NCBI RefSeq assembly: GCF_963691925.1
Contig: NC_084977.1
Span: forward strand, 17,869,215-17,933,214
Direction of reading: 5' to 3'
DNA length: 64,000 nt
Origin: Scomber scombrus
Taxonomy: Eukaryota; Chordata; Actinopteri; Scombriformes; Scombridae
The position numbers were made by a program, and so were the translations under genes. The notes under the pieces were generated by a model. That model was not told where the DNA came from. It was given only the letters and a program-made list of their open reading frames with translations, and searched no databases. Of the stretch, positions 12,279 through 25,339 are shown piece after piece (position 1 is the stretch's first letter; each line of letters begins with the position of its first letter).

Positions 12279-15200
12279 CGAGACACTTTAATCTGGGCTT
12301 TTCAGTCCAAGCATACAACATTTATTAATGCTGCTACACGAATGTTACAGTTGAAGTAAAAGGATTTCATGGCGTTGGATTTTTTGGCACTTTTGCTTTG
12401 CTAGACAGTGCACTGTGAGGAGTAACACAAAAATATGGGAGCAAGAAGGGATTACTGTATATGTATGAAAATATGCAATGGTCTCAACCCATTTCAAGTG
12501 CATGGCAGGGTGCTTGATCAGCTGATCCACCAAACAATTATCTATATCTGAAATGCACATCTATTTCAACAATACTGGGTGGCATTCTTGTATTTTGAAG
12601 CCATTTAAAATAGTTTTAAAATACAAAGTGTTTGTCGTTGAACTTAAGGAACAAGGAACATGTCTTAGTAATTGTAGCTTCTTCATAGTTGCTGTGTTAA
12701 TGTTATTTGTCAGCAAACCTGTGAACTATTAATGGGAAAGAGAAATAGCCAAACATTTTAAAATTGGAGCCACTAATGAATATTTTTTCTCTTTAATCAC
12801 ATTTCACAAGGTTTCCTTTCACCTGAACATCAATAATACAGTGACAGGAATCTGTATTTAGCATTACACTTCGTAACACATGAATCATATGCTGCGAATT
12901 AAAGGCAAGGGGGTTAGCGATGGCTGTGACTGCTCCCTCATCTCTCAGAATCATTTAATCTCTGCATGACATTCATCCCCCCCAGAGACCTTGTGTCACC
13001 TCAACAAATTAGGCGTTTGCATCTGTGCCTCTCTTCTCCGAGCTGCGTTGCTGTAAAACAGCACCCATGAAAAGTGAGAAAACTGCAGAATTCAAAGCAC
13101 ACTATTGCACTGGCATTACAGCTCAGAGTCACATGAAGTAAAGCACACCACACCAGTATTTTTGCTCTTTCTCAAAGAGAAACCTATGAAGGTTCCCGTA
13201 TTTCAACAAAAGCTATTGCAAGTGTGCACTACCACACCAATAATTTGGAGGAGTAAGGATGTTTATCATATTGTTAAGCATCAGATCTCTCACATGATCT
13301 CAGCCAAAAGCAATTATCATCAGGGGCATCAGGGTCTGGTGCTATTGTTTTTTTTATCTCCAGGTTCATCTGGCACAGGTAACTACAGAGCAGTTCAACC
13401 CTTCCTTTAAATACTTGATTTAACGAGATTAAAGTGAATGCATTCTGCTTTGTGGCTGCTCACTGATTGTCATGTGAAAGTGAGACATCACTGACATCAC
13501 TGACATCTATGAACTGTGACCCTTAGCTGCTCCTGGTCAACACCAGCCAGGTTGTTTAAGTTTTGTTTGACTTCTATTACTGTAACACTGGTCTTCACCT
13601 TGCATATCCACCATGCATACGCTGACCTATTTACAGTCTACCCCGACCATTATCTCATGCAGGATACAGAGGAATGAGAGATTGGTATCAGACTCAACCC
13701 ACCCCTCTTCACATCACATGAGTACCCTCCTATTCAGCCGTCATTCTTCCCCCCCTCTCTGTTAATTAAGATTGTGGATGTGATAATGTATTAAATATGC
13801 ACAGCACCTCTCATCTAAGAATATCTTGTCACAGCGAGGATGGGGAAAAGAGGCGTACTTCCTTTCACCAGAGGCTGCTTAGTAATGTGCTTCGAACTAT
13901 CATCACTAAAAACCCAAAACTGTGCAAAGCTAGGCTACACATTCTTGCTGACATGCTGTATTCTGAATCAGTTTTTATTTCTATATACATCTTCTACCAC
14001 ACTAGTACAGGATCCTGCACTGTTAAAATAAATGGCAACGCTATGATTCAGTGTTTTTTTCAAAGGATTTATGTATGATTTTACATTATGCCCCAGTGCG
14101 ATGCAGTACTTCATAGGGTTAACGTTTTCAAAATGTGAGACATAATCCTGTATGTGAAGAAAATGCTTTGGACATTAATATGGATCAGCCCGGATCCACA
14201 GTGAAAACTCATCGCCCACACCCATAGGGTGAGTCAGTCTGGGAAGAGTGTTTCTCAGCAAGGAGTGAAATGGAGGGTTAAAGCTTCAGGTCGTCACTCC
14301 TCTCTTTGATGTCAGCAGAGAGATAGAGTATAATTACAGAGTATGGCATAAAAAGGCCTAGCAAATCGCAGTTCATTCTTAATACGCTATGATTCTGTCA
14401 CTCTCATTAATTACTGGGTGCATTTAAAATAGATTTCATTTTCTCATGACCTGAGTCCAAAAAATACAGTCCTGTCAACTCTGCTTTAATGCAGCTCTAT
14501 GAATTGATCCAGAGATTGAACACATTCACAGTGACATGTCTCCATCATTTACTGGTATTCAAGAATTCCTCTTGAGGATTAGCAACATCAGTACTCTAAA
14601 GTTTAAACATTGTTGCAAGTTGTCTTTAACTTCCTCTGTATTCAATTAAAAGTAGATTACACTGTGCAAACATATTGGTTAAACAATTTCCCATTTCAAC
14701 TTTATGTCTAAGGGCTTAAACAGTTGGATGTTAAGGTCCCCATATTTCATTGAAACTAAAACATAGCGGGACATTTTGTCAATATTCACTGTGACTCACC
14801 CAAAGATGAAATTGAGAGCTATTAGACCGGCAATTTACTATAATAGCCTAAAAATGAACAACTGAAGAAGTCATTCTTCTATCTGGGCAACCATTTCAGT
14901 AAATTAAGGCCCCGCCCACAGGTGTGCCGACTTTAACACACTGATCAGTGGTTATAGCAGCCCACTCAGTGATTCTTCAGCTTGTTCTGCTGAACTGCAT
15001 TTGTTAAATCGACCCAACATTTCGTCCTTTCAGTTTAACTGATATCCTTCATGTCAAGTACTCTACTCTATGCATCATTTACAGAGGGAGATATAAAGCA
15101 GGGTTGACAAGATAACAAATATTTCATTGCACGTTGATACTACTACTAATTTCTATCAATATTTTATATCAAATGGATCCTGAAAGCTGAAACCCTTAAA

Positions 15201-15394
15201 ATTTCAGTAGGTACAACCCAGAAGGTGTATTAGACTAAATAGGAATTGGCAGTGGTACAATACTACAGTCTAAGCATGTTTTTATTAGGCATGCTAGTGG
15301 CATGGCTCTAGGGAGGCCATTGTCAGTCTACCTGACCGGTGAGTTGGTCATTTCATCACTTTGCTCAAGATGGAAATATCTAAACTACAATTAA

Positions 15395-15500
15395 ATGGAG
15401 AGGCATGACCTTTTGCACAGACAGAAGATGAATCCCACCAATTTTGGTGATCCTCTGACTTTTTGTCTGGCGCCACTCGCAGCTTGACATATTTGGCTTT
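15395..15500 (+). repeat. dispersed repeat B, copy 1
   Basis: The block TTTGGTGATCCTCTGACTTT followed by a GCGCCACT-type segment recurs at 17520-17640. It lies directly beside the GATA tail of the LINE that follows. It is non-coding and its family is not recognised, although the phrase is typical of dispersed fish repeats. Confidence 0.5.
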
Positions 15501-15525
15501 CAGTGAATTTTCAGTGAATAATCTT

Positions 15526-15528
<3 letters not shown>

Positions 15529-15615
<87 letters not shown>
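15529..15615 (+). repeat. (GATA)n microsatellite at a LINE 3' end
   Basis: About 21 uninterrupted GATA units. Read on the - strand this is a TATC tail directly after GGGATCAATAAAGTA, which is the 3' end of the adjoining Rex1-like LINE. The array therefore probably grew from the element's own short-repeat tail. Confidence 0.95.
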
Positions 15616-15920
15616 TACTTTATTGATCCCAAGCTTGGAAATTACAGTGTAACAGCAGCATTACACGGACACATAGTGGCGATACATATACTACGATATA
15701 CTAAATACGGTAACTATACATACTAAAATAGCAAAATATGAAGAATAGGCTATACATAGTGAAATAGCAAAATAGCAATAGTAAATGAAATAAAATGTAA
15801 AATGTAATGTGTAATGTACAAAATTATATACAACAGATTGGCAGTGTTATTTTAGTGCAAAGTAAATGTGCGATGTTTGTAGTAAATAAAGTGCGCAGTG
15901 ACTGTAAGTTATGAGTTTTT

Positions 15921-16391
15921 TTAGCTGTTATTATACAGTGTGATGGCATAAGGCAGGAAAGATTTCCTGTATCTTTCCCTTTGACAGCAGAGCTGGAGCA
16001 GCCTGTGTGAGAAGGTGCTCCGCTGCCTGTCCACTGTGTAATGGAGAGGGTGCTGGTCATTGTCCATGATGGAGAACAGTTTATTCAGTGTCCTCCTCTC
16101 CACCATGGTCTCAAAAGACTCCTGCCTGAGACCCAGTACAGAGCCAGCCTTCTTGATGATCTTATGAAGTCTGTTGGTGTCGCTGGCTCTGATGCTGCTG
16201 CCCCAACACACAATAGCAAAGAAAATGGCACTGGCAACAGACTGGTAGAAGATCTCCAACATCTTGCTGCACACGTTGAAGGATCTCAGCTTCCTCAGGA
16301 AGTAGAGTCTGCTCATCCCCTTCTTGTACACAGCCTCACTGTTATATTTCCAGTCCAAGATCAAGGTTTTAATTTCATAATGTTTTAACAA
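15921..16391 (-). pseudogene. C-terminal fragment of LINE ORF2 (reverse transcriptase tail)
   Basis: An open frame of 156 codons on the - strand carries typical LINE C-terminal blocks in order: GMSRLYFLRKLRSFNVC, MLEIFYQSVASAIFFAIVCW, LHKIIKKAGSVLG, VERRTLNKLFSIMDN and HPLHYTVDRQRSTFSHRLLQ. The frame ends at a normal stop close to the 3' UTR. It lacks all catalytic RT motifs because the copy is 5'-truncated. The first dozen or so codons from 16391 may be flanking sequence. The uninterrupted frame suggests the insertion is not very old. Confidence 0.75.
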
Positions 16392-16439
16392 TCTGCCAAA
16401 TAGATTAATGCATTCATGGTTCCCAGATGATAATCCTAG

Positions 16440-16675
16440 TGATTCCTTGACTGTACATTTCTTGGCTCCAGCTTCTCAAATGTGAGAATATGCATTTTTT
16501 ATTTTTCTTTTCTCTATTTTACATCATTTTAAATTGGATAACTTTGGGTTTTGACAAGGTAGTTTTTACTATTTACTATTTGATATAAAATGATTATCTG
16601 ATTTATCAAGAAAACAATTGCCAGAATAATTTATAGTGAAAATAATCGTTGGTTTAAGCCCTGTTTGTTTAGTCT
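16440..16675 (-). mobile_element. MITE with ATTAATC-type ends, copy 2 (decayed, reversed)
   Basis: Blocks CCAGCTTCTCAAATGTGAG, CTGATTTATCAAGAAAAC and GAAAATAATCGTTGG occur in the same order as in the copy at 32185-32500, so it lies in the reverse sense relative to 10420 and 41710. The outer termini are poorly kept, and boundaries are approximate. Confidence 0.5.
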
Positions 16676-17499
16676 TAGTTTTCAGTGTAGGGATTAATGT
16701 TATTTAAGTTATATAGGTATTGATGTCAAGTATATGGAGCTGTTCGTCAAAATACAATTAGATTGTCTTGTAGCAATATTAGATTTTGGTAACAATAAAA
16801 ATCTGAAAGCACCAATAAAAAAACTGGTCCTCATGACTGTAGGTGTGATATGATGTTTGAGGATAGTGAGTCAGCGCAACTGCCACCAAGAGTCTCAGTG
16901 GAATAATAATCATGCATTAAAACAATGTGGCCTGGCGTTGTTACTGCAGAGGCAGTGAAGAGAGAATATGAGAGTGTCTAAAGGAACAGATTTGCCATTA
17001 TGGCCCCTGACATTTAGTCAGCCACTAATCATTGTCATTTGTGTGTGTATGTCTGCGTGTGTGATCTTTAACAGTGATAATCATTGCTATTCACCTTTAA
17101 GCACAGCCAAATCAAGTTATCATGTCTCTGTTTTCATTGTTAAAATGATAGAAGAGTCATGGATTAATGTAATGTTTAAAATAGTGTCTTTATTTACCTC
17201 AGGTATAAGGGTCGGGTCTTTATGATTTTAATTCTTCTTTCATTTTTTCTCATTTTATTTTACATAATTTTATTGGGAAACCTTGCTGTTAACTGAAACC
17301 ATTTCCAGTGTTGTTGCTGCTGTCTTCCTTACATGCAAACTCAACATTTACTTTATGTTTACCTGTTGTCATGGTGAGAACAGCATAATGCACCTTTCCA
17401 CTGCATTATTTGCATCAATACCACATAGTCCTACATTACTAGCCTGATAATGAGACTGAAATGTGTTGCCTAGTTTGCAGTGTTTCCTTCATACTCATT

Positions 17500-17650
17500 C
17501 TGCACTGCTGCTGCAGAAAAAAAAATCCATGGTGCCCAGAGGAGGAATCTTAATGACTTTGGTGATCCTCTGACTTTTCCGTGAGCACCACCAGCAGGGC
17601 ACGTATCACTTATACTGTGAAATATTTCAACATGTAAATATCTCACTCAC
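17500..17650 (+). repeat. dispersed repeat B, copy 2
   Basis: GACTTTGGTGATCCTCTGAC followed by a GAGCACCACCAGCAGG segment and GTGAAATATTTCAACATG matches the core of copy 1 at 15395-15500. No coding potential. Boundaries are approximate. Confidence 0.5.
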
Positions 17651-19946
17651 CTGCAAAGCTCTGATTCTGGCAGCTCTGATCTCTGATTCTCTGGCAGCCT
17701 GAATAAACCTTAAAACTTGGACCTAAAAAGTGTGACATTTCGCAAAATAATCCTCAAATAATCTTCAGAATAGACTTTAAAGTAGAATTAACAGCATTAG
17801 TCAGTAACAGCAGAAGAAGAAATATAATTTTTGGATATATATAGGATAACTAGCAAGCTGTTAACTGATACCTGACACTATTACCAATATTTCAAAGGAG
17901 AAACTGCAGTGGAGAAGCTAACAGAAGACAGGAGAAATTAAGGGGTTCTTGTTGGTGGCGTTCTCTCGCTCTCTTTCTCCATGAGCTGGTGTGCTGAGGT
18001 CTTTTTCTACTTCCGACGATGCACTTTCTTTGTCCATGTCTGCAACTATGTCTGTGTTATCATGTGGAGTACAAGGGAAACATGTCTATGATTGTAAGTT
18101 ACTTTTGGACATACATAATAAAGGCTTGTGCTAGGGGAAATACTGGCTTGGAGAGCTAAATCAGGTGATCGAGCCTGGTCTGCTATGTCCAGTGGGCCCT
18201 AAGGAGACCATGGCCTTACCTCGTGTTGTGACAGAGAGGAAACATTGAAGGCAGTTGACATTGTGTGGAAGGGGGGAAGGCATGGAAGAGTGCAAGCTAA
18301 ACTAATTCCTAACCTATGCAAACTGGCAGTTCCAACAATCTTGCTGGCTAAAGTTATTCTCTGGACAGAAACATGGATTATATAACTCCCCCCAGCAGTA
18401 CTGGTCATTTGTTGACATGCACCAATTGTCAACGTCAAAATGAAAAATGCTCTTTCGCTCTGAATGGACTTTAATGCACTGTACAGTTTGTTCTTTTTTT
18501 CTCTCTTGGGATTTATATGTTTCTAACATTTTTAAGGTAATTTTATATATATATATCTTTATCCTTTCTGTTGTTGCATTAATGTGGGCTGGGAGGAACA
18601 GTGTTTTTTTGTTTTGTTTTTTGTATATAAGTACACAAGAAAATGAATCTTGATACCAGACACGTGTACACTCACTGTACAAATTGGCCATCATCCAACA
18701 TTCTTTTCGCAGTCTTTGTGCCCTCCTCTACTCTAAAATGTGTATCTGTTTTTGTCTTTAATTACGACATCTACTACTACAATAATGCTCAGGTGAGGGA
18801 CATGAATAACATAAACACAAGCTTCCTGTAGCCCCTGTTCCTTTGTAAATAGGGATGCGTTATGTATTGTAATTATTAATTATGATAAACTACACAGAAT
18901 TTTTGTGAAATTCTGGACATGTGATCCACTCTGGAAATGGAGGATAACACTGTCAGATTGAGTGTGAGATAAATCTAAATTAAGTATTGTCATCAGTCAG
19001 TGATGTTAGCCCATGGCTTTTGTTGTGTTTAACAGTTGGTTCTCAGAGGTGTAAATCACAACAGAGACGTGGGTTCTCTCACTTCTGTGTGGGTCCAAGC
19101 GCAGTCCTTCAGGCTGTGTTTATCATACAGTACAACGTTCATCAACACTACGGTAGCTGTGAAACAGATTTGCTGGGGGTGAAGCATTGGCAGACATCTC
19201 TAAGATGCACTGGCCTTAATTGGGCAGATAAATATCACAAGCTGCACTTCCTGGCCCTACAGCACAATTGCATACATCACCCTGAATCCAGACTGACCAC
19301 CAGCAGTAGGGTGCCGCCTGGCTGTCTCATCCCCGAAATCCATCTGATGCCCAAAGTGCAATTAAAGAGCAGTGAGAGAGTTCCTTCCTGAGCCTGCTTC
19401 CTTGACTTTTAGTTGTGTTAGGTTCCAATTGCAGACGCCCTCCTGCTTTGTTAGAGAATTCAGTGGTCATCTTTATTTATAGACCTGGACCGACACGGCT
19501 GAGGAAATATTATCAAAGATACAAAAACCAGGCAAATCAGAGAAGGAACACTGTCTTATTTTAAATGATCAGAGTCACTGATATTCTGTTTGAACTTCAT
19601 TATTTAAACAATCAAAGCTCTGGAGTAACACTGTAAACAAATAGCAAGAGCTGACATCTGTATTCTGCAAAGCACAGGCTCAGGGTTTTTAATGATGAGC
19701 AATTTATTGAATATTCATGATTTTGGCCTTTCCAAAGATCTCAGTGGGCACGACTTGCCCTGTACTACATACATGTTGTTTCATCCAAATCTTCTTCAAC
19801 CACCCTGCGGGGCAGACCATAAAGAAAAGTGGTCGATACTGGGCACCATCAGAGAATGAATGTGGCAGCTGACGCACACAATAAAACAATACGTAGGCTG
19901 CATGCACACACACTTAGTGTTTGTGGGTGTTCACAGATGCACATAC

Positions 19947-19949
<3 letters not shown>

Positions 19950-19981
<32 letters not shown>
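19950..19981 (+). repeat. (CA)n microsatellite
   Basis: About 16 CA units with few interruptions. It produces spurious open frames of alternating His/Thr that should not be read as genes. Confidence 0.95.
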
Positions 19982-19983
<2 letters not shown>

Positions 19984-21798
19984 TACACACCAATGTTTCA
20001 CCTATAATTGTACAGGTTTGGCGGGGCACCAGGCCAACAAGAACCCCTGCTACGCCAAAAAGGAAAAAAAAAATAATGCCAAATATAATGCCAAATATCC
20101 ACTAATTCAGAAATCAATAGCATTTGGGGGCCTCTCTGTGCAGCACTGTTTCAAAATGTGAGTCAGCCTTTGTGTTGTTGCCTTGGAAACTCGTAGCTCA
20201 TACCATAGCTCCTTCTAAGGATTAGGCCAATGCGTAATGTGTGTACGTAGTGAATTAGTGGTTGAGCGTGTGTGAGCATCAGAAAAGTCACGGTGAATGC
20301 GAGTCGAGCAGAGAAAAAATACCACAAAATGAATGATTTAACTATATAAGAACATTTCTAACATTCCTACACACATATACATTATATAAAATTTCGACAA
20401 GACATGTTTACTTGAGTATGATATCAGACATGCAGCATATGGCATCAATATAACATTACCATATATAGGCTAAAAGTAAAGGGGGTTAGTTTCAAAGCTA
20501 ACAGTGCGTTAGCCTAACCTGACAACGCTAAACAGAGAATGGAGAAATGTTTGGTTGCTAAGTGTTCCTCTACATTTGCTCAGCACATTCCCGCATCTGC
20601 ACCGCCACCCCCCATCCTACCCCGACAAGGCCGCTGTCGCCACCCCAAAGCAGCCAACTCAAGGCAAACACTGCACACTGACACACACTCTGAGAATAAT
20701 CACTAATACTTTTCAGCACTGCAGCCTTGAATTGTTTGGCAGCCAGTGCTGTTTATCATAGACTTATATGACTCACCAGCGAGAGAAATAAATCAGGACA
20801 GTGAGAGCAGAGAAAGAGGGGGAGAGTTTCACAAACAATGAATGGATGTGTTTAGATACTTATTCCAAAAAATCTTTTTAGCGTCTGGGCAGTTCAGTGC
20901 ACTTCCTGGAAATTCAGGACTCATTTCTACTTAATGGCGCAATCACAGATGAACAGAGACAGAGCATTGAGTTCTTCTCTGATGATGAAGAAGGCAAAAT
21001 TAGGATGCTTTAAAATACTCATTACTGTCAAGGGCACTTTTATCAAGTTCCTTTTACCTAAAAGGCTTTCCACATTTCCTAGCAGCAACTGGGAAGTTTC
21101 AACAAAACAACATCTCTGAAAATACAGACTCATGGTTTTCTTTTGTATAGAGGATCACTTCATACATCTGATGTCTCTGATTAATAAAGCTATAGATTAG
21201 AGATGGGAGGATTTGCCAATTTTCATCCGTGCACTGGCATAAACGTTTAAAAAAGTGTGCACCGGATACAATTTGAAATGAACACGTGATACACCTTTGC
21301 ATCAGTAAAATACAACTTATTTAATTATAATTATTAGCAGAGGCCCTGTGCTCTTGCTGTTTAGAAATGTGACCAATAATTTGCTCCTCTCTAAAGTCCC
21401 TGTCAAGTCCGCTAGCATACTACAGCTAAATATGTTGCCAAAAGCTTCCAGGAGGACTGTGTTCAACAACAATCTTTCTGCACGTCAAAGTAAGTGGATT
21501 ATTAAATTAATTTGGACTGTAATTGTTTGGGTCACAGAGCATATGCATGAACACTACACTACAAAGGACTTGTGAAACGGCCTGTTTGTGAAAGGTGTGA
21601 AAAGTGTTTTTTTTAGAGGTCAAAAAGAAACAGTATAAAAGCGATCCTCACTGAGTTACAGTACTATTTCAGCTAATTTATAATTTGCTGTATACTAAAG
21701 AAATAAAATCAAACTCTCTGTACCATACTGAATCGCATAGCATCATTCATCGTCAAATTACATAGTATAATGTTCAATCGCATTGTGTTGAAACACGT

Positions 21799-21822
21799 CT
21801 AATTGCAATGCATTGCAATTAG
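21799..21822. other. 24-bp perfect palindrome
   Basis: The half-site CTAATTGCAATG is followed directly by its exact reverse complement. No spacer and no flanking inverted extension are seen. It could be a cruciform-prone site, a symmetric binding site or chance in AT-rich sequence. Confidence 0.9.
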
Positions 21823-21934
21823 AGGTGAATTGTATTATATTGCATTGGTAGTTGGTTCATGTATATCTTTTATGTATCCGCTCATCAAATTTATCAACAC
21901 TGGCTTTTGGATCTTGAATTGTGACCCTGACCTT

Positions 21935-22060
21935 TAAACGGTACATATCATGCTTTTAGTGATTTTCTTTGATTTTATACTGTTATGATGCCGGATGTCT
22001 CATGCTAAACATGGTAAATGGTCCAAAATTTGAGATTAGCCGATGTAAAAATGCTCCATG
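21935..22060 (+). mobile_element. partial TIR element resembling a hAT MITE, left end
   Basis: CTTTAAACGGTACATATCATGC followed by TGATTTTCTTTGATTTTAT and CTCATGCTAAACATGG matches the left end of the longer element at 39300-39919. The right end with its inverted terminus is absent, so this copy is truncated. The hAT-like label is a guess from terminal sequence style. Confidence 0.45.
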
Positions 22061-22448
22061 AAAGATAAAATCCCAGGTTTCAACCTACTACTATATAAAT
22101 GTTTTGTCACGTCTGCTTTAATAGATAATGATAACACTAGAACCTAACTACAGTATCAGTGTTTGTGCTTTGTCTGTCTTGACTCAGTACATATTTGGAG
22201 TATGACAAACTGATGAACGAAGGGCCAGAAAAGTGCAGATCCAAACACCCACTGAGCCGAGCTTCTTCCTTGTGACTCGGTGTCTGCGAGCTGCCAACTG
22301 CTCTCTCCCCATTAATCACGACCCGGGTTCTAAAGTTTGAACTTTGACCTTTAATGCTGCATCAAGGCTCAGTGACAGATGGAGACAGAGCTTTGTGTCC
22401 TCACATCAGATCATCCATTTCGCACACATACACAGACACACTCTCTCT

Positions 22449-22458
22449 CACACACACA

Positions 22459-22535
<77 letters not shown>
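22449..22535 (+). repeat. long (CA)n microsatellite
   Basis: About 43 CA units with one CC interruption near 22465, preceded by a short CT run. It generates false His/Thr and Cys/Val frames on both strands. Confidence 0.97.
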
Positions 22536-22539
<4 letters not shown>

Positions 22540-22699
22540 CATTCTCCGCACACATGGAGAGCTGAGATACACAGAGGATCACTCATAACAACAATGGTTT
22601 GGACACAGGCTGATATTTCCTTTGTGGAAAGCAATGTGCCCTCAGTGTTTCATTTTTGTCAATAAATTATTTGAAATAAGCCTTGCGCGTGGTCGCGCC

Positions 22700-23170
22700 T
22701 ATCAAAGACAGTTTGTTGCCAAGCCGCTAATTGAAAAACCAGTGATCTTCCTAGAGAGCGAAAGGAGAGTGGCCCATGCAGAGGAATTTTGTTTAACATA
22801 AGCAAGATGCTGGGGCTGAAAGACACTGATTAGCATGAATAAATTAGAGACTATTTCAATAAGTGGGTGATAGCTTATCTTTGAATTACATGCCCAGTGC
22901 AGCTCTCCCATTGAAGATTAATTGCCTCTCACAAGGTATTTCGAAAAGTTCATTTTCATCAATTGATTTCCCTTAATTCATGAATTCCCCAGAAGTGCAT
23001 GAAATTGGTAACAAGCTCTCAATAATCACGCTTTCTGCATCGTTAACCTCATTGGCAATTACTCATCATATGTATTGGTTGTGACATTTGCGGAAGCATG
23101 TTATTTTTGCACCATTAGGTCATGACAGGAATATTATCATAAACTAATGGTTAATTACAAGTTGAACAAA
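22700..23170. other. candidate conserved noncoding stretch
   Basis: A repeat-free, ORF-free stretch with many TAATTA/ATTA-type motifs and balanced composition, unlike the TE-derived surroundings. Introns of IgLON genes commonly hold conserved enhancers. This call is inference from sequence texture only; no alignment was possible. Confidence 0.2.
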
Positions 23171-25339
23171 AACGGTGTTCATAGTGTCCACAGATTTCTA
23201 CAAGAAGTAGAGCTTTTTTTCACCATGTTCGTATTCTTTTTGTTGCTTATCAGCCTGATCAACTCACTGTCTGTCCAAATAACTTCCGCCAGGCCTCCTA
23301 CCACACACACACATGTTGAGTATTGAAAGCATGACTAATACATACTTGTGAAAAACCTAAACTTTCAAACTGTAAATTTCAATTTTGTTTTTCTGTCAGT
23401 CGAAACTGTTCCAGCGAATAACCAAGACGCCCTGAGAACTGTTTTCACTATATGACTGTCTCAAGACATCCCTATATTGAAGACTAAAGGTAGAATTGTC
23501 CTGTGTTTTCTTTTTCTCCAAGGCTATCATCACCTCACCAGTACATTATTGTTACCACAGCACTGGGGTCATTTCTGTTTCAGTCAGAGACAGTATTCTG
23601 CCTTGAAGCAAAAAATGTAGGCCACTGAAATAAATTGATAAAATATAACTTCAGGGCTACAACTAAAGTAATGGGCATAGATTTAACTGTAAGAATGTAT
23701 GCCAGGTGCATTTACAGTGATACAGTGAGGTCTGGTGCTTGTTAACAATAATAACAACTAGGTCACACCTACACAAAAAAGCCACAACAGAGGAATCCCA
23801 TGTTAAACACAACCATTTGTTTTATATAGGAAACAATTCTATCACTTAACACCAATCTCTGATCTGTTGCAATAGGAGCTTGTTCTTCTGCTGACACACA
23901 GTATGCATTACTGTATTGCTCCCACACTATCTGACACTATCATTGGCCCCTCAGGCGAATGTCTGCAGTACATTAATAGGGTAAATCACAGAATTCATCA
24001 TACGTAATGATACCATTATGGAATAATGTTCATCAGCTAATGTGCACTTGCCGGGAATCTATTTGTGTCTTGAGCCGTTTGCTGTCTGCCACCACTCCTC
24101 ACATCTCAATTCTTTATTAACCTACCCAACATCTTAGCCACAAGGCGATCTTAGAATATGAAGAGATGCCAAAAACAGACAAGCAATAAGGGCTGATGAG
24201 GTTTTATGTATTGGCCCTGCTTTTCAAGCACTTAGTCCACCTCTATTGCTGCTGGGCTCAAATAAATGGAAAGAAAAAGAAAACATCACTTTTTTCTGAA
24301 CATTTTTATTGCTTTTTATTATTGGTGTATGAGTTTGTGTTTTTTTTCTGTTGGAAATGATTGAGATTGATATGTTTAATAACACTCTGAGAGAGCAGCA
24401 GGTGATATTGGAGTTAAAGCTAGAGTGACTTTGAAAGTTTATGGGCTGAGAGTTGCTGTATATTATTTGTTTGAAAGCACACATTGCAGGCAGACAAACA
24501 TGCATGCGCTCATGCACACACATCAACACAAACAAACGTCACCGTCAGTTTCTGAAATATTTTTATATCCAAAAAGTCAACACATTACACATTATTCAAG
24601 ATATTACAAGTTAACTGACTGAGCCTTAGGGCCATGAAATAATCGTGTGACAGAAAAAGTCAGCTGTCTTTATAAAAAAAAATCCAAATTGTTAAATTGA
24701 AGAGCTCATGGTTTTTCCAGCCACTGAGGTTCTATGTTGTCACAGAAGCAGTAAAAAAAACAACAACAATAACATTTTTGTTTTTCTACTTCGTCGAACT
24801 TTTCTTAAAGTTAAGTACTACAAATGATCTGCGTCTGCTTTATGACACTGCAAATGTAAGTAATCCCTTTGAGTAATATAATCTGTCACTGTTTATGTTT
24901 AGTTTCCATGTATGACACCTAATTAACAGACTAGAAGTTGGTTCTTTTTTGCTGCCTGCAGTGAGGAAAGGGAATTGAAAACCTTTAGGAATAGCTGTGT
25001 GGGAACTGTCTCATTACTGAGGTGTATATTACACCCAACAAACACAGTTATATTTTACAGGTACATTATAATCCATCTGTATCAATGTCATCTCTAACAA
25101 CCTGTGGTTTGGGGACGCTTTGGAGTTTGTAATTTTAGAATTACAAGGAGCCGCTCAAAAATCTCCCCAGGATTTCTACACTGTATCAAGCAAAGCTGAA
25201 AAGTAAAACTCAAATCTGCCCCTAATCCATTTTTAAAGTGCTGCATGTCGTTGATTAAGGACGATCTGTGTTCAGATCAGGAAGCATCTGCGTTTCAATA
25301 AGACAATTACATCTTATTATGTTTGAACAGGAAATATGC

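Larger units (their letters stand above)
15529..16391 (-). mobile_element. 5'-truncated LINE, Rex1/Babar-like
   Basis: On the - strand this holds the last part of a reverse-transcriptase ORF, then a 3' UTR ending in GGGATCAATAAAGTA and the TATC tail. It is truncated at its 5' side near 16365-16391, so the endonuclease and most of the RT domain are absent. The protein blocks and the tetranucleotide tail resemble fish Rex1 elements, but the family call is from memory of the pattern. A LINE copy of this kind is immobile. Confidence 0.65.

Noticed and set aside
15348..15632. 94-codon - strand frame with repeated Ile-Tyr-Leu-Ser
   Set aside because: It is translation of the GATA microsatellite, not a protein.
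22344..22665. Overlapping His/Thr and Cys/Val frames on both strands
   Set aside because: Produced by the (CA)n array.
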